A DNA stretch of 13,601 nt from Pseudomonadota bacterium (GTDB lineage: Bacteria > Pseudomonadota > Gammaproteobacteria > Xanthomonadales > Xanthomonadaceae): positions 1 through 13,601 of the forward strand of contig JAHWKC010000029.1 in assembly GCA_019348095.1 (NCBI GenBank), written 5' to 3'. The number at the start of each line of letters is the position of its first letter. Position 1 is the first letter of the stretch. The notes below the pieces were generated by a model, which was not told where the DNA came from, did no database searches, and saw only the letters and a list, made by a program, of their open reading frames with translations. The translations under genes were made by a program, and so were the position numbers. Below, piece after piece: positions 1 to 6,377 of the stretch.

Positions 1-1
1 C

Positions 2-208
2 GACGCGGTCATCACCCGGGCCCGGAAACGCGGCGGATCGCCGGCCGTGCCCTCGCGCTTCCTGCAGCGCCTCAAGGCGCTGTGCGGTCCCGAGGTCTGG
101 GCCGGTCTGGTGACGCGCGGGGCGCGCTTCCGGGCCTATGCCCGTATCCTCGAGACCCCGGATTCCGTCTCCCGCATCGGCCGCCCCGCGCCGCGGCCCG
201 ATCGCCCG
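2..208 (+). pseudogene. addB: AddB-like double-strand-break repair protein, internal fragment (5' end outside window, 3' part lost)
   Basis: Reading from base 2, about 69 codons resemble the middle of AddB, the nuclease/helicase-like partner of AddA in recombinational repair. The visible signature is a stretch with T-R-A-x-K, then P-A-V-P-S-R-F-L-Q-R-L (about residues 14-24), followed by a tryptophan/arginine-rich segment, a P-D pair and an R-P-A-P-R-P run (residues 61-66). In AddB proteins as I recall them, this run is followed by the linker into the C-terminal PD-(D/E)XK nuclease domain. Here, after about base 208, the same frame continues open only as an out-of-frame shadow of sppA, to a stop at 1042. 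The nuclease domain is therefore absent. I read it as a 3'-truncated remnant; the identification is from remembered family sequence, so it is moderate. The alternative is an assembly join at this spot. Confidence 0.5.
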
Positions 209-2054
209 ATTCTTCGTCGGCCTGTGGGATGCGATGAACTTCACCCGCCGGTTGATCTTCAACCTGCTGTTCTTCGTGTTGCTGCTGCTGGTGCTGGCGA
301 TGCTCGGGGCCGGCGACCGCACCCGGCCGCTGCTCGAGCGCACCACGCTGGTGATTGCACCCGAAGGCTCGCTGGTGGAGCAGTTCAGCAGCGACCCGGC
401 CACGCGCGCGATCAACAAGGCATTCGGCAGCGACGTCGCCGAGGTGCAGCTGCGCGACCTGCTGCGCGCGCTCGACGCGGCGCGCGAGGACGAGCGCATC
501 GAGCGCGTGGGGCTGCGGCTGGACCATCTCGGCGGCGGCGGCATGGCCTCGCGGCGCGAGCTGGCCGCGGCGGTCGCGCGGCTGCGCGAGAGCGGCAAGC
601 AGGTGATCGCGTTCGGCGAAGGCATGACCCAGGACCAGTACCTGATCGCCGCGGAGGCCGACGAGATCTACCTAGACCCGATGGGCGGCTTGCTGCTGGA
701 GGGCCTCGGCCGTTATCGGCAGTACTACCGCGAGGGCCTGGAGGACAAGCTCGGCGTCGACATGCACCTGTTCAAGGTCGGACAGTACAAGTCGGCCGCC
801 GAGCCCTTCGTGCTCGACGCGGCCTCGCCCGAATCCAAGCAGGCCGACCTGTTCTGGATGAACGACCTGTGGCAGCGCTACCTCGGCGATGTCGCGCAGG
901 CGCGCGAGGTCACCCCGCAGCAGCTCGCGCAGGGCATCGCGCAACTGCCCGAGCGGATCGCGGCGGTCGATGGCGACCTCGCCCGGTATGCGCTGCAGCA
1001 GCAACTGGTCGACGGCCTGATGACGCGCGAACAGGTCGATGACCTGCTGGCCGAGCGCGGCATGGCCGACGAGGATGCCGAGGGCGGCTTCCGCCAGGTC
1101 GGCCTGGACGGCTATCTCGGCCACATCGACCGCGCGATCAAGGCCGCCGACGTGCGCCCGCAGGTCGCGGTGGTGGTCGCCGAGGGCGCGATCACCGGCG
1201 GCGAGCAGCCGCCCGGCTCGATCGGCGGCGTCTCGACCGCGGCCCTGCTGCGCGCCGCGCGCGACGACGAGGACGTCAGCGCGCTGGTGCTGCGCGTGGA
1301 TTCGCCCGGCGGCGAGGTGTTCGCCTCCGAGCAGATCCGCCGCGAAGTGGTCGCGCTGCGCGAAGCCGGCAAGCCGGTGGTGGTGTCGATGGGCGATTTG
1401 GCCGCGTCCGGCGGCTACTGGATCAGCATGGACGCGGACCGCATCTATGCCGACGCCTCCACGATCACCGGCTCGATCGGCATCTTCGGCCTGTTTCCGA
1501 CCATCCCGCGCGCGCTGGAGAAGATCGGGGTCAGCACCGACGGCGTCAGCACGACCGAGTTCGCCGGCGCATTCGACATCACCCGCCCGCTGGACCCGGA
1601 AGTCGGGCAGGTGATCCAGTCGGTCATCGAGAAGGGCTACCGCGACTTCACCGGCAAGGTCGCGGCCGCGCGCGAGCAACCCATCGCCCAGATCGAAGCG
1701 GTCGCCCAGGGCCGCGTGTGGAGCGGTGCGCAGGCCCGGCAGCACGGGCTGGTCGACGAGCTCGGCGGCCTGCAGGCGGCGATCGCTGATGCCGCCCGCC
1801 GCGTCGACCTCGAAGAAGGCGACTACCAGCTGCGTTACATCGAGAAGCAGGCGACCCCGTTCGAGCGGTTCTTCGGCGGCCTCGCCGAAAGCCGCGTGGG
1901 CAGCGCCTGGCTGGGCGAGTCGGCGCTGGCGCGCTCGCTGCTGGCCCGCGCACTGCCGCAGACCGCGCAGGACCTGCGTTTCCTGGAAGCGGCGATCGAG
2001 CCGACCCGCGGTGTGCCGGTCAAGGCGTTGGCGTATTGCTTCTGCGGTTTGTGA
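138..2054 (+). CDS. sppA: Signal peptide peptidase SppA, 67-kDa type (protease IV)
   Basis: SppA is an inner-membrane serine protease that degrades signal peptides after preprotein processing, with its active site on the periplasmic side. The 638-residue length fits the long two-domain form (E. coli protein about 618 residues). One membrane segment lies at about residues 41-59. The N-terminal half carries the general-base lysine in G-Q-Y-K-S-A-A-E-P-F (Lys218). The C-terminal half carries the nucleophile in L-A-A-S-G-G-Y-W (Ser424), after the V-D-S-P-G-G-E motif (388-393). The C-terminus (P-V-K-A-L-A-Y-C-F-C-G-L) matches the xanthomonad form as I remember it, so the 3' end is intact. The start at 138 is the only one after the in-frame stop at 111 that includes the family-typical R-R-G-P-I-A-R-F-F segment (residues 18-26). 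The alternative start at 234 would remove it. No good ribosome binding site is seen, and residues 1 to about 17 look non-homologous. Confidence 0.95.
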   Translation: MPVSSRPRIPSPASAAPRRGPIARFFVGLWDAMNFTRRLIFNLLFFVLLLLVLAMLGAGDRTRPLLERTTLVIAPEGSLVEQFSSDPATRAINKAFGSDVAEVQLRDLLRALDAAREDERIERVGLRLDHLGGGGMASRRELAAAVARLRESGKQVIAFGEGMTQDQYLIAAEADEIYLDPMGGLLLEGLGRYRQYYREGLEDKLGVDMHLFKVGQYKSAAEPFVLDAASPESKQADLFWMNDLWQRYLGDVAQAREVTPQQLAQGIAQLPERIAAVDGDLARYALQQQLVDGLMTREQVDDLLAERGMADEDAEGGFRQVGLDGYLGHIDRAIKAADVRPQVAVVVAEGAITGGEQPPGSIGGVSTAALLRAARDDEDVSALVLRVDSPGGEVFASEQIRREVVALREAGKPVVVSMGDLAASGGYWISMDADRIYADASTITGSIGIFGLFPTIPRALEKIGVSTDGVSTTEFAGAFDITRPLDPEVGQVIQSVIEKGYRDFTGKVAAAREQPIAQIEAVAQGRVWSGAQARQHGLVDELGGLQAAIADAARRVDLEEGDYQLRYIEKQATPFERFFGGLAESRVGSAWLGESALARSLLARALPQTAQDLRFLEAAIEPTRGVPVKALAYCFCGL

Positions 2055-2064
2055 TCCGATCGTC

Positions 2065-2086
2065 GTAGAGCCGGGATTGCCCGGCT
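2065..2086 (+). repeat. GTAG-headed palindrome (REP/SMAG-like), copy 1
   Basis: A GTAG head (2065-2068) is followed by a perfect 7-base stem: AGCCGGG (2069-2075), loop ATTG, CCCGGCT (2080-2086). It begins 11 bases after the sppA stop and points the same way. GTAG-headed palindromes are a known REP class in Stenotrophomonas and related genomes. A role in ending transcription or protecting the mRNA 3' end is inference. Confidence 0.75.
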
Positions 2087-2099
2087 GGCGTTGAACCGC

Positions 2100-2121
2100 A
2101 GCGGAGCAAGCTCCGCTCTAC
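2100..2121 (-). repeat. GTAG-headed palindrome (REP/SMAG-like), copy 2, inverted
   Basis: On the minus strand this reads GTAG, then AGCGGAGC, loop TT, GCTCCGCT. The plus-strand stem arms are 2100-2107 and 2110-2117, and the CTAC tail is 2118-2121. It is a perfect 8-base stem. It sits 13 bases after copy 1 in opposite orientation, so the two form an inverted pair, as is common for REP doublets. The stem sequence differs from copy 1, so they belong to different subtypes. Confidence 0.75.
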
Positions 2122-2145
2122 GCGAGCGCGCCCGCGTGATGCCGT

Positions 2146-2168
2146 GTAGGAGCGCCCCATGGGCGCGA
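2146..2168 (+). repeat. GTAG-headed palindrome (REP/SMAG-like), copy 3
   Basis: A GTAG head (2146-2149) is followed by GA, then a perfect 6-base stem GCGCCC (2152-2157), loop CAT and GGGCGC (2161-2166). It is the third such element within 105 bases downstream of sppA and lies 62 bases before the stop of the convergent lipoprotein gene. Confidence 0.65.
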
Positions 2169-2229
2169 TGCAGGCCTCGCGCTCGGCCGCGGTGTTGCAG
2201 TGAGCAGTGGCCGGCGCGCGACAGCTGGC

Positions 2230-2454
2230 TTACTGCGCTTGAAGCGCCGCCTCGCGCGCCTCGGCGGCAGCATCGATCGTCGCCTGCACCGCATGCGCCC
2301 GCGCCAGCGGTGCCTGCACCGCGTCGCGCACGTCACCATGCGCCGCCTGCGGCTCCGGCGGCAGTTCGGGATCGGACGGGGCCGGCTGCCGGCACGCGCC
2401 CAGCATGCTGGTCAACAGCAGGCCGGTCAGCGCGATACGGATCGTCCTGGACAT
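2230..2454 (-). CDS. Small predicted lipoprotein, unknown function
   Basis: This 74-residue protein begins with a basic stretch (M-S-R-T-I-R), a hydrophobic core and the lipobox L-G-A-C with the acceptor Cys21. The mature part would be about 54 residues, starting proline- and acid-rich and ending in an alanine-rich segment ([14 protein letters not shown]) likely to be helical. The start is well supported: on the minus strand GAGGAG (2461-2466) lies 6 bases before ATG. Arg follows the lipidated Cys, with no Asp at +2, which under the E. coli rule suggests outer-membrane sorting (inference). It is transcribed divergently from the dehydrogenase gene. I recognise no family beyond the signal. It is real because the ribosome site, lipobox and signal agree, whereas the opposite-strand frames are unremarkable. 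Confidence 0.75.
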   Translation of the reverse strand: MSRTIRIALTGLLLTSMLGACRQPAPSDPELPPEPQAAHGDVRDAVQAPLARAHAVQATIDAAAEAREAALQAQ

Positions 2455-2528
2455 CGCCAGCTCCTCGTGAGTGCCTGCGGGCTATGCTACGCCGGCCGTG
2501 TGAGCGCGGCGCGCAACCCGGAGGGGCC

Positions 2529-3308
2529 ATGGATCCGAAGCGTTGGCGGCTGGACGGACAACTCGCGCTGGTCACCGGCGGCAGCGCCGGTATCGGCCGC
2601 GCCATCGCGCGCGAACTGCTCGGCTTCGGCGCCGACGTGCTGCTGACCGCGCGCGATCCGGCCGCGCTGGAGGCCGCATGTGGCGAGCTGCTGGAGGACT
2701 ATCCCGAGCGCGACGTGCAGGGTTTCGTTGCCGATGTCGCGATCGAGGAACAACGCCGCGAGTTGCTCGACTGGGTCGAGGACCACGGGGACGGCAGCCT
2801 GGACATCCTGGTCAACAACGCCGGCGGCAACCTGGCCAAGGCCACGACCGACTACAGCGACGACGAATGGCGGCAGGTGTTCGAGGTCAACCTGTTCGCC
2901 GCGTTCGAGCTCTCGCGCTACCTGCACCCGCTGCTGACCCGCCATGCCGCGTCGGCCATCGTCAACGTCGGCAGCGTATCGGGCGAGACCTCGGTGCGTA
3001 CCGGCGCGCCCTACGGCATGAGCAAGGCGGCGATGCACCAGATGACCCGCAACCTGGCCGTGGAGTGGGCCGAGGACGGCATCCGGGTCAACGCGGTGGC
3101 GCCCTGGTACATCCGCACCCGCCGCACCTCCGACAAGCTGGCCGACCCGGACTACCTCGACGAGGTGCTGCTGCGCACCCCGATCGGCCGCATCGGCGAG
3201 CCCGAGGAAGTCGCCGCCGCGGTCGCCTTCCTGTGCCTGCCGGCGGCGGGCTACATCACCGGCGAATGCATCGCGGTCGACGGCGGGTTCCTGCGCTACG
3301 GCTTCTGA
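2529..3308 (+). CDS. Short-chain dehydrogenase/reductase, classical SDR (tropinone reductase-like)
   Basis: This 259-residue cytoplasmic NAD(P)-dependent oxidoreductase has a Rossmann fold. The cofactor-binding T-G-G-S-A-G-I-G occupies residues 16-23. N-N-A-G-G starts at residue 96. The catalytic set is Asn120 (E-V-N-L), Ser149 (N-V-G-S), Tyr162 and Lys166 (Y-G-M-S-K). The C-terminal I-A-V-D-G-G-F is typical of the family. The Arg at 42, after the second beta strand (L-L-T-A-R), suggests NADP preference (inference). The segment [10 protein letters not shown] resembles the tropinone-reductase-like branch, although the substrate in bacteria is unknown. The start is supported by GGAGGGG at 2520-2526, just ahead of ATG. 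It stands alone, divergent from the lipoprotein gene. It does not look like the FabG-type ketoreductase of the aryl polyene system and is far from it. Confidence 0.9.
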   Translation: MDPKRWRLDGQLALVTGGSAGIGRAIARELLGFGADVLLTARDPAALEAACGELLEDYPERDVQGFVADVAIEEQRRELLDWVEDHGDGSLDILVNNAGGNLAKATTDYSDDEWRQVFEVNLFAAFELSRYLHPLLTRHAASAIVNVGSVSGETSVRTGAPYGMSKAAMHQMTRNLAVEWAEDGIRVNAVAPWYIRTRRTSDKLADPDYLDEVLLRTPIGRIGEPEEVAAAVAFLCLPAAGYITGECIAVDGGFLRYGF

Positions 3309-3317
3309 CCTGGCGCA

Positions 3318-3345
3318 GCTCGGCCCGCAGGCTGGGCTGCCGAGC
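3318..3345. terminator. Hairpin between convergent genes, possible bidirectional terminator
   Basis: GCTCGGC (3318-3324) and GCCGAGC (3339-3345) form a perfect 7-base stem with a 14-base loop in the 72-base gap between the stops of the dehydrogenase and the DUF4124 gene. No T-run follows on either strand, so an intrinsic terminator is only a possibility. Confidence 0.3.
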
Positions 3346-3380
3346 CGGCCTCCGCAACCAAGCACGTCCTCCCGCGGCAA

Positions 3381-4067
3381 TCAGCCTGCCGTGCAGTCGG
3401 CGGCGAGCCGCGCATCGATGCCGCGGCGCTGGCTGGTGATGCGCCGGCGCTCGCTCTGCAGCGCGCTGTTGTACTGGCGGCGCAGCTCGCTGTCGCGGTC
3501 GCGCAGGCGGTCGCAGACCTCGCGTTGCGGCAATGGGTGGCATTCGTCGCGCACCCAGGTGCCGACGCCGTAGGCGGTCGCCAGCACCGGCGGCCGGCGC
3601 AGCACGCCGGGGCGGTCCCGCGGCGGCTCGGGCGTGGGCGCACCGATGCGGTGACCGAGGCGCGATCCGGCGCCGGCACGCTCGAGGATCACCGGGTAGC
3701 CCAGCGTCCACAGCGGCACCCAGCGCGGATCGCCCTGGCCGGTGTCGCTGGTGTAGACCTCGCCCTCGGGGGTGACGCATTCGTACAGCGGCCGCGGCGG
3801 CCGCGCCACGACCACCCGGGTGGCGGCGGGCCGCGCCGGCGGCGGCGCGGGTTCGGTTACCGGCGGCGCCGGCGGTGTCGGCGGCGGGTCGCGCGGACGC
3901 AGCATCTCGCGGGTCTGCTGGCGCTGGCCGGCGCGGCCCGCGGCGTCGCGCAGCGTGAGGCGGCCATGCTCGTCGGTGCAGCGGTAGATCGTGACCGGCT
4001 CGGCCAGCAGCGGCGCCACCGTGGCGAGCAGGACCGGGATCAGCCAGCGGGCGTGGCGTGACGTCAT
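3381..4067 (-). CDS. Secreted DUF4124-type protein, unknown function
   Basis: The predicted precursor is 228 residues long. A signal peptide (about residues 1-22: basic start, W-L-I-P-V-L-L-A core, cut likely after L-L-A) sends it to the periplasm. Right after the cut comes I-Y-R-C-T-D-E-H-G-R-L-T-L-R-D (27-41), the short pattern typical of the DUF4124 family. A proline-rich linker (about 59-93) follows, then a second similar pattern Y-E-C-V-T-P-E-G-E-V-Y-T-S-D (95-108), and an Arg-rich, probably helical C-terminal part (about 183-222) with several Cys (176, 185, 225). The start at 4067 was chosen because it begins the signal peptide. The frame is open further upstream to 4202, but that part lacks any signal and is rich in Arg. 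The ribosome site is weak. It faces the dehydrogenase gene. The DUF4124 assignment is moderate and the function is not known to me. Confidence 0.8.
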   Translation of the reverse strand: MTSRHARWLIPVLLATVAPLLAEPVTIYRCTDEHGRLTLRDAAGRAGQRQQTREMLRPRDPPPTPPAPPVTEPAPPPARPAATRVVVARPPRPLYECVTPEGEVYTSDTGQGDPRWVPLWTLGYPVILERAGAGSRLGHRIGAPTPEPPRDRPGVLRRPPVLATAYGVGTWVRDECHPLPQREVCDRLRDRDSELRRQYNSALQSERRRITSQRRGIDARLAADCTAG

Positions 4068-4232
4068 GACCGCATCTTGCGCCCGGCCCGCGGCGCATGG
4101 AAGTCGGCGCGCGGTCCGGTTCACGCCGTGGGACGTGTTGATCGATCGGGACTCGGTGCTCGGCAAAGCCCGCCGCACGGCCAGATCGTGGGCGATGGGC
4201 ACCTCAAGCCGAAAGCCCTCGCTTACGGACTC

Positions 4233-4254
4233 GTAGGAGCGGCTTCAGCCGCGA
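4233..4254 (+). repeat. GTAG-headed palindrome (REP/SMAG-like), copy 4
   Basis: A GTAG head (4233-4236) is followed by GA and the stem GCGGCT (4239-4244), loop TC, AGCCGC (4247-4252). Bases 4236-4254 (GGAGCGGCTTCAGCCGCGA) recur exactly, in reverse complement, at 4385-4403. Confidence 0.75.
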
Positions 4255-4384
4255 ACCAGAACCGGGCTCCGACGCCACCATCGCGCTCGCGCGCAGCTTC
4301 ATCCAGCGCGCATGACCGGGCGGGCCGGCGGTATGAAGCAGGTCGCAGCGCAAGCCGGGAAGAGGGACGACAACCGCTTGCAGA

Positions 4385-4403
4385 TCGCGGCTGAAGCCGC
4401 TCC
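4385..4403 (-). repeat. REP/SMAG-like palindrome, copy 5, inverted partner of copy 4
   Basis: The plus-strand sequence TCGCGGCTGAAGCCGCTCC is the exact reverse complement of 4236-4254. On the minus strand the head reads CCGG where copy 4 has GTAG, so the head is degenerate while the 19-base palindrome body is perfectly kept. Together the two form a BIME-like unit of about 171 bases. Confidence 0.7.
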
Positions 4404-4494
4404 CGGCTGGCCTGGTCGTTTGATCCTGGTTTTACCTTCGCGCCCTACCGTGCGCGCAGCCGGATTCCCGGTTGCCGCGCGGGAGCGCATCGCC

Positions 4495-5547
4495 ATGTGG
4501 AGAAGAATCAAGCTGGGCCTGATCGCGGTCGTGGGCCTGACGCTGTTGTTGACCGTTACCGGCTACGCCTACGTGCGCAGCCTCGACCTGGACAGCCAGC
4601 CCGTGGCCGATCCGCGCAGCCGACCGGCGGATCTGGCGTTCGTGCGTGACGGCGTGCGGACGCCGCGCGGCAAGGTGCTGGCGGTGGTCACCAGCACCGA
4701 GCACATCGGCGACAGCGGCAAGCGCGCCGGTTTCGAGCTGACCGAACTGTCGCGCGCGTACTACGTGTTTCTCGCCAACGGCTATGCGGTGGACATCGCC
4801 AGCCCCCAGGGTGGAAAACCGCCGATGGAGCTCGACGGCGGATTGGTGGCGGCCGACTACGCTTTCCTCAACGATCCGGTCGTGCAGCACAAGCTCGCCC
4901 GGACCCTGCCGCTGGCGCAGGTCGACCCAGCGCAGTACGCCGCGGTGTATTTCGTCGGCGGCAAGGGCACGATGTTCGATTTCCCCGACAACCCCGACAT
5001 CCAGCGGATCGTGCGCTCGGTGTACCAGCGCGGCGGCGTGGTCGGCGCGGTCTGCCACGGGCCTGCGGCACTGCTCAACGTGACCCTGGACGACGGCCAG
5101 CGCCTGCTGGCGGGCAAGCGCATCACCGGCTTCAGCAATGCCGAGGAGCTGTTTCTGCTGAAGAACGCGCGCGAGCTGTTCCCCTACCTGCTGCAGGACC
5201 GGATCACGCAGGTCGGCGCACGTTTCGTGGAAGGTCCGCTGTACGTGGACACCACCGTGGCCGACGGGCGTCTGGTCACCGGGCAGAATCCGTGGTCGAC
5301 CTGGTCGGTGGCCGAGACGATGGTGCAGACGCTGGGTCACGTGCCGGTGGCGCGCGAGCGGACCCACGAAGAACTCGCCGTGCAGGTGCTGGCCAGCTAC
5401 TACCGGCGGGGGCCGACCGCCGCCGCGCAGGCGAGGGCCCGATGGCCTCAGGCCGACAAGAAGCTCCTGCTGATGCATGCGCTCGTGGCGGCGATGCAGG
5501 GACGCGTGGGCGATGCCTACCGCATCCAGGACCTCGCGCGGCAGTGA
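4495..5547 (+). CDS. Membrane-anchored DJ-1/PfpI-family protein (type 1 glutamine amidotransferase-like)
   Basis: The product is 350 residues. An N-terminal membrane segment (about 7-26, after M-W-R-R-I-K) probably anchors it in the inner membrane with the rest in the periplasm. The DJ-1/PfpI/Hsp31-like domain spans about 58-285. The catalytic elbow is A-V-C-H-G-P (Cys187, His188), the partner Glu is probably Glu84 in G-F-E-L-T-E-L, and V-G-G-K-G-T-M-F-D (154-162) matches the oxyanion loop region. Family members act as chaperones, glyoxalase/deglycase-like enzymes or hydrolases; the activity here is unknown. About 65 C-terminal residues (286-350, helical, Arg/Ala-rich) extend beyond the usual domain. 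The start at 4495 was chosen for GGAG at 4482-4485, nine bases ahead, and because it opens the anchor. The earlier ATG at 4312 crosses a repeat. It lies 101 bases ahead of the response regulator, so co-transcription is possible. Confidence 0.88.
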   Translation: MWRRIKLGLIAVVGLTLLLTVTGYAYVRSLDLDSQPVADPRSRPADLAFVRDGVRTPRGKVLAVVTSTEHIGDSGKRAGFELTELSRAYYVFLANGYAVDIASPQGGKPPMELDGGLVAADYAFLNDPVVQHKLARTLPLAQVDPAQYAAVYFVGGKGTMFDFPDNPDIQRIVRSVYQRGGVVGAVCHGPAALLNVTLDDGQRLLAGKRITGFSNAEELFLLKNARELFPYLLQDRITQVGARFVEGPLYVDTTVADGRLVTGQNPWSTWSVAETMVQTLGHVPVARERTHEELAVQVLASYYRRGPTAAAQARARWPQADKKLLLMHALVAAMQGRVGDAYRIQDLARQ

Positions 5548-5551
5548 GCCG

Positions 5552-5579
5552 GCCGCCCCGTCTGCAAGCCGGCCGGGGC
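5552..5579 (+). terminator. GC-rich hairpin after the DJ-1-family gene
   Basis: A CCGGCC near 5550 can pair with GGCCGG about 25 bases further on in the 101-base gap before the response regulator. There is no T-run, so a terminator role is weakly supported. The gap also contains TACGAT at about 5589-5594, which resembles a -10 box but has no clear -35. Confidence 0.15.
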
Positions 5580-5648
5580 AGCGACCATTACGATGTCGTG
5601 GAATCTGCCGGCGCGATCGAAGCCGGCTTGCGCAACGGATGCAAACAC

Positions 5649-6377
5649 ATGCTTTCGAGCTCGCCGCCGCTCAAGCTGCTACTGGTCGAGGATGATGTCG
5701 ACATCGCCGCGGGCATCGGCGACTACCTCGCCGCGCATGCGGTGCAGGTCGACTTCGCCTACACCGCGGCGCAGGCCCGCGCACGGGTCCTGGCGGAACG
5801 CTTCGACGTGCTCGTGCTCGACATCAACCTGCCCGACCAGGACGGGCTTGCGCTGTGCCGCGCGCTCAAGCTCGAGTGCGGGCTGCAGTCGCCGGTGCTG
5901 TTCCTGACCGCGCGCGGCGAGCTCGACGACAAGCTGCATGCGTTCGCGGTCGGCGCGGTGGATTACGTGGTCAAGCCGTTCGCACCGGCGGAACTGCTGG
6001 CGCGGGTCCGCGCGATCGCCGCCCACGTCCCGGCCACGGGCGGCGCGCAGCTGCGCGTCGATGGCTACAGCCTGGACCTGCATGGCCAGCTGCTGCATCG
6101 CGGCGAGCGCCGGCTGCAGTTGCACCCGGCCGGGTTCGCGATCCTGCGGCGGCTGATGCAGGCCAGCCCGGCCAGCGTCGGCAAGTCGGAACTGTGCGAG
6201 CTGTTGTGGGCCGACGAGCCGCCCGACAGCGATCCGCTGCGCACGCACGTCTACCATCTGCGCCAGGCGCTGGACCGCTGCTTCGGCCAGCCGCTGATCG
6301 ACACCGTGCGCGGGGTCGGCTACCGCTTTATCGCCGACACGGCCGGGGACCACGATGAACCGCCAGCACAGCCTTAG
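5649..6377 (+). CDS. Two-component response regulator, OmpR/PhoB family
   Basis: This 242-residue cytoplasmic transcription regulator has an N-terminal receiver domain (about 8-122): acidic pocket E14-D15-D16, phospho-acceptor Asp58 (L-V-L-D-I-N-L-P), switch Thr87 (L-T-A-R) and Lys109 (V-V-K-P-F). The C-terminal winged-helix DNA-binding domain (about 135-230) has the recognition region T-H-V-Y-H-L-R-Q-A-L-D and the closing T-V-R-G-V-G-Y-R-F typical of OmpR-type proteins. The start at 5649 was chosen because the receiver begins only eight residues later. The frame is open upstream but runs through the DJ-1 gene. The ribosome site is weak. Its end overlaps the kinase gene by 23 bases, so the two are surely translated from one mRNA. 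Its targets are unknown. Confidence 0.92.
   Translation: MLSSSPPLKLLLVEDDVDIAAGIGDYLAAHAVQVDFAYTAAQARARVLAERFDVLVLDINLPDQDGLALCRALKLECGLQSPVLFLTARGELDDKLHAFAVGAVDYVVKPFAPAELLARVRAIAAHVPATGGAQLRVDGYSLDLHGQLLHRGERRLQLHPAGFAILRRLMQASPASVGKSELCELLWADEPPDSDPLRTHVYHLRQALDRCFGQPLIDTVRGVGYRFIADTAGDHDEPPAQP

Larger units (their letters stand above)
4068..4494. other. 427-base gene-free stretch with an inverted REP pair
   Basis: No convincing gene lies between the divergent DUF4124 and DJ-1-family genes. The DJ-1 frame is open upstream to 4312, but that part lacks a signal or any family match. The stretch holds two GTAG-type palindromes (4233-4254 and 4385-4403) with about 130 bases between them. A small imperfect hairpin, AGCCGG (4458-4463) / CCGGTT (4468-4473), lies just ahead of the DJ-1 ribosome site. 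Promoters for both genes must lie here. TTGATC at 4420-4425 resembles a -35 box, but no good -10 partner is visible. Confidence 0.6.

Noticed and set aside
209..1042. Continuation of the AddB-like frame through the first half of sppA
   Set aside because: After base 208 it is Arg/Ala/Pro/Gly-rich with no family resemblance. It stays open only because of GC bias.
672..1745. A 357-codon minus-strand frame inside sppA
   Set aside because: Its composition (Asp/Arg/Ala/Gln-rich, no domain) is that of an antisense shadow of sppA, which has clear catalytic motifs.
2481..2490. TATGCT (2483-2488) as a -10 box in the lipoprotein/dehydrogenase gap
   Set aside because: A promoter is needed in this 74-base gap, but there is no convincing -35 partner, so the hexamer alone is not evidence.
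2529..3308. The SDR gene as the missing aryl polyene ketoreductase
   Set aside because: It is on the other strand about 4.4 kb from the pigment operon and resembles the tropinone-reductase-like branch more than the FabG/ApeQ type.
2487..3380. A 297-codon minus-strand frame opposite the dehydrogenase gene
   Set aside because: It is a shadow: no motif, and the opposite strand encodes a complete SDR with all catalytic residues and a ribosome site.
4068..4202. N-terminal extension of the DUF4124 protein
   Set aside because: The signal peptide begins at the internal Met encoded at 4067. The upstream codons would bury it.
4312..4494. N-terminal extension of the DJ-1-family gene
   Set aside because: These 61 codons cross a REP-like palindrome and show no homology. 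The ATG at 4495 has a ribosome site and opens directly onto the membrane anchor.
5292..5648. N-terminal extension of the response regulator
   Set aside because: It overlaps the DJ-1 coding region in another frame. The receiver domain starts right after the ATG at 5649.
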